Source of the DNA: Rhodospirillales bacterium
GTDB lineage: Bacteria > Pseudomonadota > Alphaproteobacteria > Rhodospirillales > Casp-alpha2
DNA length: 12,470 bases
Assembly (NCBI GenBank): GCA_021775275.1
Contig: JAJFIE010000084.1
Location: 1 to 12,470 of the forward strand
Direction: 5' to 3'
Shown: positions 5,772 to 12,470 of the stretch, one piece after another
Layout: each line of letters opens with the position of its first letter
How positions within the stretch are numbered: position 1 is the first letter of the stretch
Translations under genes and position numbers: made by a program
The notes under the pieces: generated by a model
The model's database searches: none
Seen by the model: only the letters and a program-made list of their open reading frames with translations
Told to the model about the DNA's origin: nothing

Positions 5772-7123
5772 CGATCGGTTATCTCTTCTTCACCCTGTTC
5801 TTCCTGATGTTTATCGGCACGCCGATCGCTATCGCGTTAGGCCTGTCGTCTGTCACCACCATCCTGTTTTTCGCCAACGACGATCTGGGTTCGCTCGCCG
5901 GAAAACTGTTCGACACCATGCATCACTATACACTGATGGCCATACCGTTTTTTATTCTGTCATCGGCCTTCCTTTCGACCGGCGGCGTGGCGCGCCGTCT
6001 GATCCGGTTCGCCATCAACTGTGTCGGCCATTTTCCCGGAGGTCTGGCGATGGCCAGCGTGCTGGCCTGTATCATGTTCGCCGCCGTTTCCGGCTCATCA
6101 CCGGCGACCGTTGTCGCCATCGGTTCAATCGTCATTGCCGGCATGGTGAGTTCTGGTTATTCCAAGGATTTCGCCGCCGGCGTCATCGCCAATGCCGGCA
6201 CGCTGGGTATTCTGATCCCGCCCAGTATCGTTATGGTCGTTTACGCGGCGGCGACAGAGGTTTCCGTCGGTCGCATGTTTCTGGCTGGCGTCATTCCTGG
6301 CCTCGTCGCCGGCGTGATGCTGATGATTGGAATCTACGTGGCAGCGCGGGTCAAGAATCTTCCCCGCCAGCCGCTTCCGGATGCCAAAGAGTTCCGGGAA
6401 TCCTTCATTGACGCCATATGGGGCATTCTGCTGATCTTTATCATCATGGGCGGGATTTACGGTGGCGTCTTTACGCCGACGGAAGCGGCTGCCGTCGCCG
6501 CTGTTTATGCCTACGTCATCGCCGTGTTCGTCTACCGGGATATCGGCCCGCTGAAAAAGGGCCAGCCCCGACCGCCCCTCCACAGGCTGGCAGTTGAAAT
6601 ATTCATCCACAAAGACGTCGTAAAAACCCTGTTGGATGCGGCCAAGGTCACCATCATGTTGATGTTCATCATCGCCAACGCGATGTTGTTCGCCCATGTA
6701 CTGACCGCCGAGCGCATTCCCCATGCTATTTCCGAGTGGATCATCACCATGGGCTTCGAGCCCTGGTCGTTCCTGCTGATCGTCAATATTCTGCTGATCC
6801 TGGCGGGCGATTTCATGGAACCCTCGGCGATCCTGTTGATCATGGCGCCGATTCTTTTTCCGATTGCCGTCAAACTCGGCATCGACCCCATTCATCTGGG
6901 AATCATCATGGTCGTCAATATGGAAATCGGCATGGTCACACCGCCGGTCGGCCTCAATCTGTTCGTTACGTCAAGCATCACCGGCATGCCGCTGACGAGA
7001 GTGCTCAGGGCGGCCCTGCCCTGGATGTCGATCCTGCTCGTCTTCCTGATCATTGTCACCTTCGTGCCCTTCCTGTCGACCTGGCTGCCAAATATGCTGA
7101 TGGGCCCGGAAATCGTTCGTTAG
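5768..7123 (+). CDS. dctM: TRAP transporter large permease subunit DctM
   Basis: This 451-residue inner-membrane protein is the translocation channel of the TRAP system and drives uptake with a sodium or proton gradient. It is hydrophobic throughout, with about a dozen membrane segments. Family motifs are in order: AAVSGSSPATVVAIGSIV (105-122), GTLGILIPPSIVMVVYA (144-160), MGGIYGGVFTPTEAAAVAA (227-245), DFMEPSAILLIMAPILFP (348-365) and IGMVTPPVGLNLFV (387-400). A hydrophilic insert around 258-285 (GPLKKGQPRPPLHRL) separates the two homologous halves. The length is slightly above the usual 425-430 because of this insert. GGGGAGA lies eight bases before the ATG, within the dctQ end. The start overlaps the dctQ stop by four bases. 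Confidence 0.96.
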   Translation: MTIGYLFFTLFFLMFIGTPIAIALGLSSVTTILFFANDDLGSLAGKLFDTMHHYTLMAIPFFILSSAFLSTGGVARRLIRFAINCVGHFPGGLAMASVLACIMFAAVSGSSPATVVAIGSIVIAGMVSSGYSKDFAAGVIANAGTLGILIPPSIVMVVYAAATEVSVGRMFLAGVIPGLVAGVMLMIGIYVAARVKNLPRQPLPDAKEFRESFIDAIWGILLIFIIMGGIYGGVFTPTEAAAVAAVYAYVIAVFVYRDIGPLKKGQPRPPLHRLAVEIFIHKDVVKTLLDAAKVTIMLMFIIANAMLFAHVLTAERIPHAISEWIITMGFEPWSFLLIVNILLILAGDFMEPSAILLIMAPILFPIAVKLGIDPIHLGIIMVVNMEIGMVTPPVGLNLFVTSSITGMPLTRVLRAALPWMSILLVFLIIVTFVPFLSTWLPNMLMGPEIVR

Positions 7124-7174
7124 CAATGAAATGAAAAGCAATTATTCGATCAAATTGAGGGAATTTTTGCAGCC

Positions 7175-7603
7175 ATGTACAAGAACATCTTATTAAGCGT
7201 CGATCTTAATGGTGAAGCGTCATGGTCCGCACCCCTGGAAACGGCGCTTGCCATGTGCCGCAATTCCGACGCCAAACTTCACGTGGTCCATGTCATCGCG
7301 GATGTGCCTGAGGCAGTGGTCACGTTATACCTTCCGAATGGCAGCACGGCCAAACTGATCGAACGATTCACCGAGATGTTGAATGCCTTCATTGACGAAC
7401 ATATTCCAAAGGAGCTCGGCGCGGTTGCACATCTCCGAAAGGGAAGCGTCTATATGGGCATCCTTGAAACGGCCAAGGCGGTGAACGCGGATCTTATCGT
7501 TATTGGTTCCCACCGCCCGACGATGGGTAACTTTTTGCTTGGCCCCAATGCCGCGCGTGTCGTCCGCCATGCCGAAAGCTCGGTTTTCGTCGTCAGAAGT
7601 TGA
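7175..7603 (+). CDS. Universal stress protein (UspA family) linked to TRAP operon
   Basis: This 142-residue single-domain Usp protein has the expected alternating strand/helix pattern. It opens MYKNILLSVDLNG and ends with VIGSHRPTMGNFLLGPNAARVVRHAESSVFVVR. The C-terminal loop corresponds to the ATP-binding G-2x-G-9x-G-S/T motif but reads G-S-H-R and L-G-P-N. Nucleotide binding is therefore uncertain, though this variant is common among alphaproteobacterial Usp proteins as far as I recall. It follows dctM by 51 bases on the same strand. In Halomonas elongata the Usp protein TeaD is encoded with the TRAP transporter TeaABC and modulates its activity in an ATP-dependent way. By analogy this protein may tune DctPQM. 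GAGGGA lies 12 bases before the ATG, rather far. No clear terminator follows. Confidence 0.92.
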   Translation: MYKNILLSVDLNGEASWSAPLETALAMCRNSDAKLHVVHVIADVPEAVVTLYLPNGSTAKLIERFTEMLNAFIDEHIPKELGAVAHLRKGSVYMGILETAKAVNADLIVIGSHRPTMGNFLLGPNAARVVRHAESSVFVVRS

Positions 7604-7766
7604 CGATAAAACCGCCGATCTCCGGAACTTCCGCAATGGAGCCGGGGATTATCACCGATCAACAAAGGCAGAGAGAAGATCGTGGGTGCTCTGGCAGGTA
7701 AAGCCTATGAAGTTCAGGTCGTCGACCAAGGGGATGCACAAGCCGGTGCGTGATATCATCCCGACC
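7604..7766. other. Gap between convergent usp and moaB genes
   Basis: The gap contains two tight 11-bp palindromes, CGGAA-C-TTCCG (7623-7633) and GGTCG-T-CGACC (7717-7727). Neither is followed by a T-run. No reading frame here has a credible start with family-like sequence. Termination of the two converging units is not evident from sequence. Confidence 0.4.
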
Positions 7767-8288
7767 TTACCGTCCTTCGGACAGGCGCGGCATGAGTTCC
7801 ACAAAATTGCAGGGCTTGTGGCGGATATCCAGTTGGAAGACGAGGATGTCGTCCCATGCGTCCTTGCACGCCCCCGGTGATCCGGGCAACGCGAACAGAT
7901 AGGTATCGCCGGCAACGCCCGCCGCGGCACGGGACTGGATGGTGGACGTCTTGATCTTCTGGTAGCTGATCCAGCGGAACATCTCACCAAACCCGGGAAT
8001 ATCCTTTTCCACCACAGCCGACAGGGCTTCCGGTGTGACATCCCGGCCCGTGACGCCGGTGCCACCCGTTGACAGCACGACCTCGATGCCGGGATCATCA
8101 ATCCATTCGCGAAACTTGTCGGCGATCAGGTCCTCGTCATCGGTGACAATGGCGCGATCCGCCAGAAAATGCCCGGCCTCCGTCAGCCGTTGCACCAGAA
8201 TGTCACCGGAACGGTCATCTGCCAGCGTCCGCGAATCAGATACTGTCAGGACGGCAATGTTGACGGGTTTGAATTCTTTATCGGTCAT
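7767..8288 (-). CDS. moaB: Molybdenum cofactor biosynthesis protein B
   Basis: This 173-residue cytoplasmic protein has the MoaB/MogA molybdopterin-binding fold. It begins with NIAVLTVSDSRTLADDRSGD (10-29). It carries the pterin-phosphate loop VVLSTGGTGVTGRDVTPEA (70-88) and ends with the conserved LFALPGSPGACKDAWDDIL (131-149). In the pathway such proteins adenylylate molybdopterin or act around that step. The E. coli MoaB itself is not essential, so the exact role is uncertain. The length matches MoaB rather than the longer MogA. Its ATG lies inside the last codons of the lytic transglycosylase gene (ATGACCGATAA, 11-base overlap), so the two are co-transcribed and probably translationally coupled. 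No other Moco gene or molybdoenzyme is visible nearby. The family call is strong. Confidence 0.93.
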   Translation of the reverse strand: MTDKEFKPVNIAVLTVSDSRTLADDRSGDILVQRLTEAGHFLADRAIVTDDEDLIADKFREWIDDPGIEVVLSTGGTGVTGRDVTPEALSAVVEKDIPGFGEMFRWISYQKIKTSTIQSRAAAGVAGDTYLFALPGSPGACKDAWDDILVFQLDIRHKPCNFVELMPRLSEGR

Positions 8289-10140
8289 ATTCCGCGACCT
8301 GCCCCGGGCGCTGCTCTACCGATGTATAGATCGGCCACTCGCCACGGGCGAGATAATCCAGTGACGGGGCGGGCTGGCCCAGACGATCCCGGTATATCCA
8401 CAAATTGGCGAAAACGCGTTCCACAAAAATACGGGTTTCACGCGACGGGATGGTTTCGATGAACAGCAGCGGATCATCCTGATACTTCATGGAGCGTCGC
8501 CACTTGTTCAGATTGCCCGGCCCACCGTTCCATGCGGCGACCATGGACACCATATTACCCTTGATCTTGGCGTCGTCGCGCAGGATTTCGATATATTGCT
8601 GGCCCAGCGACATGTTCAGGCCGGGCTCAAACAGATACGGCGTCTTGCTGTTGCGGTACTTGCGATCACGGGCGACGAAGCTTGCCGTGCTGGGCATCAA
8701 CTGCATGAGCCCTCGTGCCCCGGCGCGGCTTTTGGCCTTGGGATTAAATTTTGATTCCTGGCGGATCAGGGCGAAAATCAGCGCCGGGTCCACCGTGAAC
8801 CCGCCATCCGGCGTCCATGATGGAAACGGATAGGCCGCGTTATCAAAGCCACCTTCGCCATTAAACAGCATTTCATCCAGCCGCAGCGCCAGTTCCGGCA
8901 TATCGGCCTGCGCCGCAAGGGCCAGAATGCCCTGGGCGCGATCAGAATCGGTCGCGGCGGCGGCTTCATAGCGCAGTTCCCGTTCCGCCAGCTGATGCTG
9001 GCCGATCTGCACTAACGCGACGGCGCGCCGCCCCCGAGGTGTCTCGGCCAGTGTGCGAACAGCGGATTCCTGTAACGGCGGGGCCTGCCACTGCATGCCC
9101 CGGTCCCAGCCCAGAACATGACGGGCCAGGATACCGTAGAACGTCTTCGGATGATCGGCGGCAATGCGCAGCATCGGGTTAACGCCCGCCGGGTTGCGGT
9201 TCAGCATGTGAACCCGCGCGGCCCATAAGCCGCCCGCTGACGCCAGCCAGGGCGATGCCCGCTCAGAACGGGCGAGCGCCTCAAAATGGCGCGCCGAGTC
9301 GTCCAGCCGTCCCAGCCTGTAGGCCGCCAGCCCGGCCGCCCAATGGGCGTCCGGCACCCGATCACCGGAGCGGTCGGCGGCCTGCCCGGCCCAATCCAGC
9401 GCCCATTCATCACGACCATCGATGAAATACCGGAAACCGAGCATGGCCCTCACTTCATCGTACTGTGCGTCGCTGAACAGTTTCTTGACCCGGGCGCTCT
9501 CGACCAGACGTTTGGCGGCAAGGGTCTTGCCCCGACCTGCGTGACGCTTGATCTGGCGGCGCAGTTGGCGCACCTCACGCCGTTGCGCCTTTGTCAGCTT
9601 GCGATAGGGTAACGCTTCTGGCCCGGAACCGGCGTTATAGGTCATCTTGGGCAAGTTTGGCTTTTCCGGATACTTCCAATTGCCCGGCCGCCGTTTCAGC
9701 GCCAGCTTGTAAATGCGGCGCGCCTGCGGATGGTCGGCGTATTTAGCCATCCAGTCTTTCAGCTCTTTGTACTTGGAGCGGTACTTGTTGGGGTGCATAT
9801 AGCGCTGTTCCAGAACATGCCCCATGAGAACTTCGTCGTCGAGTTGCGCAATCAGCGCATCGGCCTGTTTCCAGTGGCCGTCTGCCTGAAATGCGAAAAT
9901 CTGCTGATAGCGGGCCACATCGCGCGCCGTTAACACGGCGGGCAGGTTGACGGCATGCTGCTGTGCGGCCTGACCAGCCAGATAGGCGACGTCGAACCCG
10001 GCCTCGACTTCGGTAGCGCCATCCACCGTCGTCTTTACTGCCTCGCCAGCGGTTGCCGGGGACGGATTCAGCAACGCAGCCGCAACGATGACCGTTGCGA
10101 CTGTGGCCAAGCCAGACAGTCGATCCAAGAATCTTGTCAT
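8278..10140 (-). CDS. Periplasmic soluble lytic transglycosylase (Slt70-like)
   Basis: This 620-residue protein cleaves the MurNAc-GlcNAc bond of peptidoglycan, leaving 1,6-anhydro ends. A signal peptide covers residues 1-31 (hydrophobic ATVIVAAALL, cleavage after SPATA), with no lipobox cysteine. A long alpha-helical repeat region follows (about 60-430), like the superhelical doughnut of Slt70. The SLT catalytic domain starts near 450. IRQESKFNPKAKSRAGARGLMQLMPSTA carries the catalytic Glu462, followed by NMSLGQQYIEIL (509-520) and AAWNGGPGNLNKW (535-547). The highly basic stretch around 181-222 (KAQRREVRQLRRQIKRH) is notable. GGAGAGGG lies about 12 bases before the ATG. A promoter is predicted at 10198-10226, and its 3' end overlaps moaB. 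Confidence 0.95.
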   Translation of the reverse strand: MTRFLDRLSGLATVATVIVAAALLNPSPATAGEAVKTTVDGATEVEAGFDVAYLAGQAAQQHAVNLPAVLTARDVARYQQIFAFQADGHWKQADALIAQLDDEVLMGHVLEQRYMHPNKYRSKYKELKDWMAKYADHPQARRIYKLALKRRPGNWKYPEKPNLPKMTYNAGSGPEALPYRKLTKAQRREVRQLRRQIKRHAGRGKTLAAKRLVESARVKKLFSDAQYDEVRAMLGFRYFIDGRDEWALDWAGQAADRSGDRVPDAHWAAGLAAYRLGRLDDSARHFEALARSERASPWLASAGGLWAARVHMLNRNPAGVNPMLRIAADHPKTFYGILARHVLGWDRGMQWQAPPLQESAVRTLAETPRGRRAVALVQIGQHQLAERELRYEAAAATDSDRAQGILALAAQADMPELALRLDEMLFNGEGGFDNAAYPFPSWTPDGGFTVDPALIFALIRQESKFNPKAKSRAGARGLMQLMPSTASFVARDRKYRNSKTPYLFEPGLNMSLGQQYIEILRDDAKIKGNMVSMVAAWNGGPGNLNKWRRSMKYQDDPLLFIETIPSRETRIFVERVFANLWIYRDRLGQPAPSLDYLARGEWPIYTSVEQRPGQVAEYDR

Positions 10141-10197
10141 GGGCTTTAGAAACCCTCTCCCTTAATCGCGGCGCAAACCTAAGCGAATCAGTGTGCC

Positions 10198-10226
10198 TGT
10201 ATACCCTATTGCTGGAGTCACGACAA
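10198..10226 (-). promoter_or_regulatory. Candidate sigma-70 promoter for the slt-moaB unit
   Basis: On the minus strand TTGTCG (10221-10226) and TATACA (10198-10203) are 17 bases apart, each matching four of six consensus bases. The lytic transglycosylase ATG is about 58 bases downstream of the -10 box. The remaining 10141-10314 gap shows no gene and no clear terminator for the glycosylase upstream. Confidence 0.45.
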
Positions 10227-10314
10227 GAATTCGCCAAAGATCGTGTTAACCATATTTTACCCCTGGTCAGGTTCAGCGCCTCCAGATAGCGGAATCCTGT
10301 CCAATCTCACATCA

Positions 10315-11130
10315 TCAGGACCGTTCCGTGATCTTTTGTTTGAGCATCAGCATATCGCGCCATGCTTCGCGTTTTTGTCCGGGCGAGCGCAGCAAATACG
10401 CCGGATGGAACATGGCGGCGGCATCAATGGGGCGCGGCAGCCGGGGGGATGAATAGGAAAACCACTTGCCGCGCAATCGCCCGATGCCCTGACTTTGCGC
10501 CAGCAGCGTTTTTGCCGCCGCCCCGCCAAGGGCAATCAGGATATCCGGATCAACCACATCGATCAGGCGTTCCACAAACGGCATGCAAATGGCGATTTCC
10601 GCCGTTGTTGGTGTCCGATTCCCTGGTGGTCGCCAGAATACCGTATTGGAAATCAGCACGCTTTGCCGGTCCAGTCCTATGGACGCCAGCATGCGATTCA
10701 ACAATTGTCCACTGGGACCCACAAAGGGCAGGCCCTGACGGTCCTCGTCGGCCCCCGGCCCCTCGCCGATAAACACGATTTTCGCCGCCGGATTGCCATC
10801 AGTGAAAACAAGATTGGTGGCGGTTTTTTTCAGCGGACACCCCTCAAACGTCTCAAGCACGGCACGCAAATCATCGACGCTGTTAGCGGCTGTGGCCAGG
10901 CCAACCGCGTCATGAATAGCCGCCTCGGCGCCTTGGGGCAGCGCTGTTTCCTGTGTTTTTTGCCGGGGGTTATTTTGGGGTTTTGCTGGCGGCGTCTTCG
11001 CCGGCTCCGACGCACGGCCAATTTTCTGCTCCGTCGCAATAAACCGGTCCACCGGCTCGTCGGATACAGTCTCATCAACACCGGCATCGAGATACCAGCG
11101 CATGAGTTCGCGGACGTTTTCCTCGCTCAT
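10315..11130 (-). CDS. Uracil-DNA glycosylase, family 4-like, with reduced cysteine set
   Basis: This 271-residue protein would remove uracil from DNA in base excision repair. [27 protein letters not shown] (122-148) is the family 4 motif that binds and activates uracil. [20 protein letters not shown] (166-185) and [17 protein letters not shown] (241-257) are the later conserved blocks. Classical family 4 enzymes hold a 4Fe-4S cluster with four cysteines, but here only Cys98 (GCPLKK) and Cys182 match. The cysteine expected before RPPGNR is Trp166. The N-terminal helix [14 protein letters not shown] and a disordered proline/lysine linker (about 40-70) precede the enzyme domain, as in other alphaproteobacterial members. 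The start at 11130 fits relatives best; in-frame ATGs at 11166 and 11184 are possible, and none has a good Shine-Dalgarno. It diverges from the ETF-QO gene. Confidence 0.85.
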   Translation of the reverse strand: MSEENVRELMRWYLDAGVDETVSDEPVDRFIATEQKIGRASEPAKTPPAKPQNNPRQKTQETALPQGAEAAIHDAVGLATAANSVDDLRAVLETFEGCPLKKTATNLVFTDGNPAAKIVFIGEGPGADEDRQGLPFVGPSGQLLNRMLASIGLDRQSVLISNTVFWRPPGNRTPTTAEIAICMPFVERLIDVVDPDILIALGGAAAKTLLAQSQGIGRLRGKWFSYSSPRLPRPIDAAAMFHPAYLLRSPGQKREAWRDMLMLKQKITERS

Positions 11131-11204
11131 GGCTGGACTGTACACTGCCCATGTGCCGGCATCCATGCCTGAGAAGTAACTTTTCATGCCGGAACAAACC
11201 GAAT

Positions 11205-11232
11205 TTGCTGCACTGCGGTGCGAGTGTATGCT
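11205..11232 (+). promoter_or_regulatory. Weak candidate promoter for ETF-QO
   Basis: TTGCTG (11205-11210) and TATGCT (11227-11232) are 16 bases apart, with the ETF-QO start 57 bases beyond. Each box matches four of six consensus bases, so this is only a suggestion. The 11131-11288 gap must also hold the promoter of the glycosylase. Confidence 0.3.
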
Positions 11233-11288
11233 ATACCGCCGCCGCAAATACTGATGTGCACAGGCGTTGGAATGCCGGGAGAAAGCTT

Positions 11289-12470
11289 ATGAGCGAAGAA
11301 GCCACCGAACGCGAATCAATGGAAGTCGATGTTGTTATCGTTGGCGGCGGCCCGTCGGGGTTGTCCGCAGCGATCCGTCTGATGCAGTTGGCGCAGGAAC
11401 ACGAGCGCGAAATCAGCATCGTCGTCGTTGAAAAGGGATCGGAGATTGGCGCCCACATTCTGTCGGGCGCGGTGATCGAGCCCCGCGCACTGGATGAATT
11501 GATCCCCGACTGGCGCGAAAAGGGGGCCCCCCTCAACACCCCGGCCGACAAGGATACATTCCTGCTGTTGACCGCAACCGGTTCGACCAAATTGCCGACA
11601 CCGCCACAGATGAACAATCACGGCAACTATATCGTCAGTCTGGGCAATGTCTGTCGCTGGCTTGGCGAACAGGCGGAAGCCCTCGGCGCGGAAATATATC
11701 CCGGCTTCGCCGCCGCCGAGGTCCTCTATAACGACGACGGTTCGGTCAAGGGCATCGCCACCGGCGACATGGGCCGCCAGAAGGATGGCGCTCCCGGCCC
11801 CAACTTCGAACCGGGCATGGAACTCCACGCCAAATACACGATCTTTTGCGAAGGGTGTCGTGGCTCATTGACCAAGACGCTGTTCGAGCGTTTTGATCTG
11901 CGGAAAGACGTGGATCCGCAAACCTACGGCATCGGCATCAAGGAATTGTGGGAAGTCGACCCGGCCAAACACAATCCGGGGGCCATCGTCCACACCACAG
12001 GCTGGCCGCTGAATACAGACACCTATGGCGGCTCATTCCTGTATCATCTGGAAGACAATCAGGTTGCCGTCGGTTTTGTCGTCGGCCTCGATTACAAGAA
12101 TCCATACCTGAGTCCGTTCGAAGAGTTCCAGCGCTTCAAGACACACCCGGCAATCCGTCCGACGTTCGAGGGTGGGACACGCATCTCCTATGGCGCACGC
12201 GCCCTCAACGAGGGCGGCTTCCAGTCCGTCCCGACGCTGACCTTCCCCGGCGGTGCGCTGGCCGGGGACACCGCTGGTTTCCTCAATGTGCCGAAGATCA
12301 AGGGCACCCACACCGCCATGAAGACCGGCATGCTGGCGGCGGAAGCCGCCTTCGCCGCGATCACCGGCGAGGCTGATCCGGTACAGGGTCTGCCCGCGTA
12401 TGCAGAGGCGGTGAAGCAATCCTGGGTCATGAAGGAGCTCCGCAAGGTTCGCAATATTCGCCCCTCATTC
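11289..12470 (+). CDS. Electron-transfer flavoprotein:ubiquinone oxidoreductase, partial (C-terminus outside window)
   Basis: This inner-membrane-associated flavoprotein passes electrons from reduced ETF, loaded by acyl-CoA and other dehydrogenases, to ubiquinone. The visible 394 residues cover about 70 percent of the usual 540-560. [19 protein letters not shown] (13-31) is the FAD-binding dinucleotide fold. [34 protein letters not shown] and [11 protein letters not shown] are further family blocks. [38 protein letters not shown] is the quinone/FAD region near the right edge. The C-terminal 4Fe-4S domain with its four cysteines is beyond the window, so completeness cannot be judged. GGGAG is seven bases before the ATG, which makes the start firm. 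It stands alone here; no etfAB is visible. The call is near certain. Confidence 0.96.
   Translation, partial: MSEEATERESMEVDVVIVGGGPSGLSAAIRLMQLAQEHEREISIVVVEKGSEIGAHILSGAVIEPRALDELIPDWREKGAPLNTPADKDTFLLLTATGSTKLPTPPQMNNHGNYIVSLGNVCRWLGEQAEALGAEIYPGFAAAEVLYNDDGSVKGIATGDMGRQKDGAPGPNFEPGMELHAKYTIFCEGCRGSLTKTLFERFDLRKDVDPQTYGIGIKELWEVDPAKHNPGAIVHTTGWPLNTDTYGGSFLYHLEDNQVAVGFVVGLDYKNPYLSPFEEFQRFKTHPAIRPTFEGGTRISYGARALNEGGFQSVPTLTFPGGALAGDTAGFLNVPKIKGTHTAMKTGMLAAEAAFAAITGEADPVQGLPAYAEAVKQSWVMKELRKVRNIRPSF

Noticed and set aside
6125..6895. Long antisense open frame (256 residues) inside dctM
   Set aside because: Its composition is rich in His, Asp, Asn and Gln as expected from reading the opposite strand of a hydrophobic membrane protein gene. 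It has no family motifs, and dctM is certain.
7636..7701. Tiny open frame (21 codons) after the usp gene, and other protein-like fragments in 7604-7766
   Set aside because: No Shine-Dalgarno and no recognisable sequence; the frames end after a few codons or run into moaB antisense.
10495..11172. Plus-strand open frame of 225 residues opposite the uracil-DNA glycosylase
   Set aside because: No recognisable domain, while the minus-strand frame carries all glycosylase motifs.
11131..11247. Extended N-terminus of the uracil-DNA glycosylase (39 more residues)
   Set aside because: The added residues do not resemble relatives, and the extension would start close to the ETF-QO promoter region; the start at 11130 fits the conserved N-terminal helix.
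1..12470. tRNA, rRNA, CRISPR array, transposase, phage or toxin-antitoxin genes
   Set aside because: I looked for these by eye on both strands and saw no supporting motif, repeat series or coding pattern.

Overview
The window looks like a chromosomal segment of a free-living alphaproteobacterium, probably of the Rhodospirillales type. This is inferred from protein resemblance and moderately GC-rich coding DNA, not from a marker gene. It contains parts or all of 13 protein genes. I see no rRNA, tRNA, CRISPR array, transposase or phage gene. Most genes belong to known families, and I did not find a large unknown system. The less ordinary material is small: a compact unannotated gene with its own promoter and terminator, an imperfect direct repeat bracketing one gene, and several operator-like palindromes.

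Left part (1-2260), all on the minus strand: the N-terminal two thirds or so of a PA0069-type radical SAM protein (cut by the window start), a GFA/CENP-V-type zinc protein, and a GcvA-like LysR regulator. A roughly 40-bp imperfect direct repeat lies just upstream of the radical SAM start and again at the LysR stop, so it brackets the GFA gene and its leader.

Centre-left (2261-4002), plus strand: a 55-residue unknown protein diverges from the LysR gene. Its promoter shares -35 bases with the LysR promoter, and it ends at a good intrinsic terminator. Two adjoining genes follow, for TIGR04283- and TIGR04282-type proteins, a pair that databases associate with arsenosugar biosynthesis. No ArsS or ArsM gene is present here.

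Centre (4173-7603), plus strand: a complete tripartite TRAP transporter (dctP, dctQ, dctM) resembling the C4-dicarboxylate class, followed 51 bases later by a universal stress protein. Together they form a probable uptake operon with an associated nucleotide-binding protein. Two short palindromes upstream of dctP are candidate operator sites.

Right part (7767-11130), minus strand: a family-4-like uracil-DNA glycosylase, then a periplasmic Slt-type lytic transglycosylase whose 3' end overlaps moaB (molybdenum cofactor) by 11 bases. Finally, on the plus strand from 11289 and running off the window, is electron-transfer flavoprotein:ubiquinone oxidoreductase, which diverges from the glycosylase gene. 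No stretch longer than 300 bases lacks a gene.
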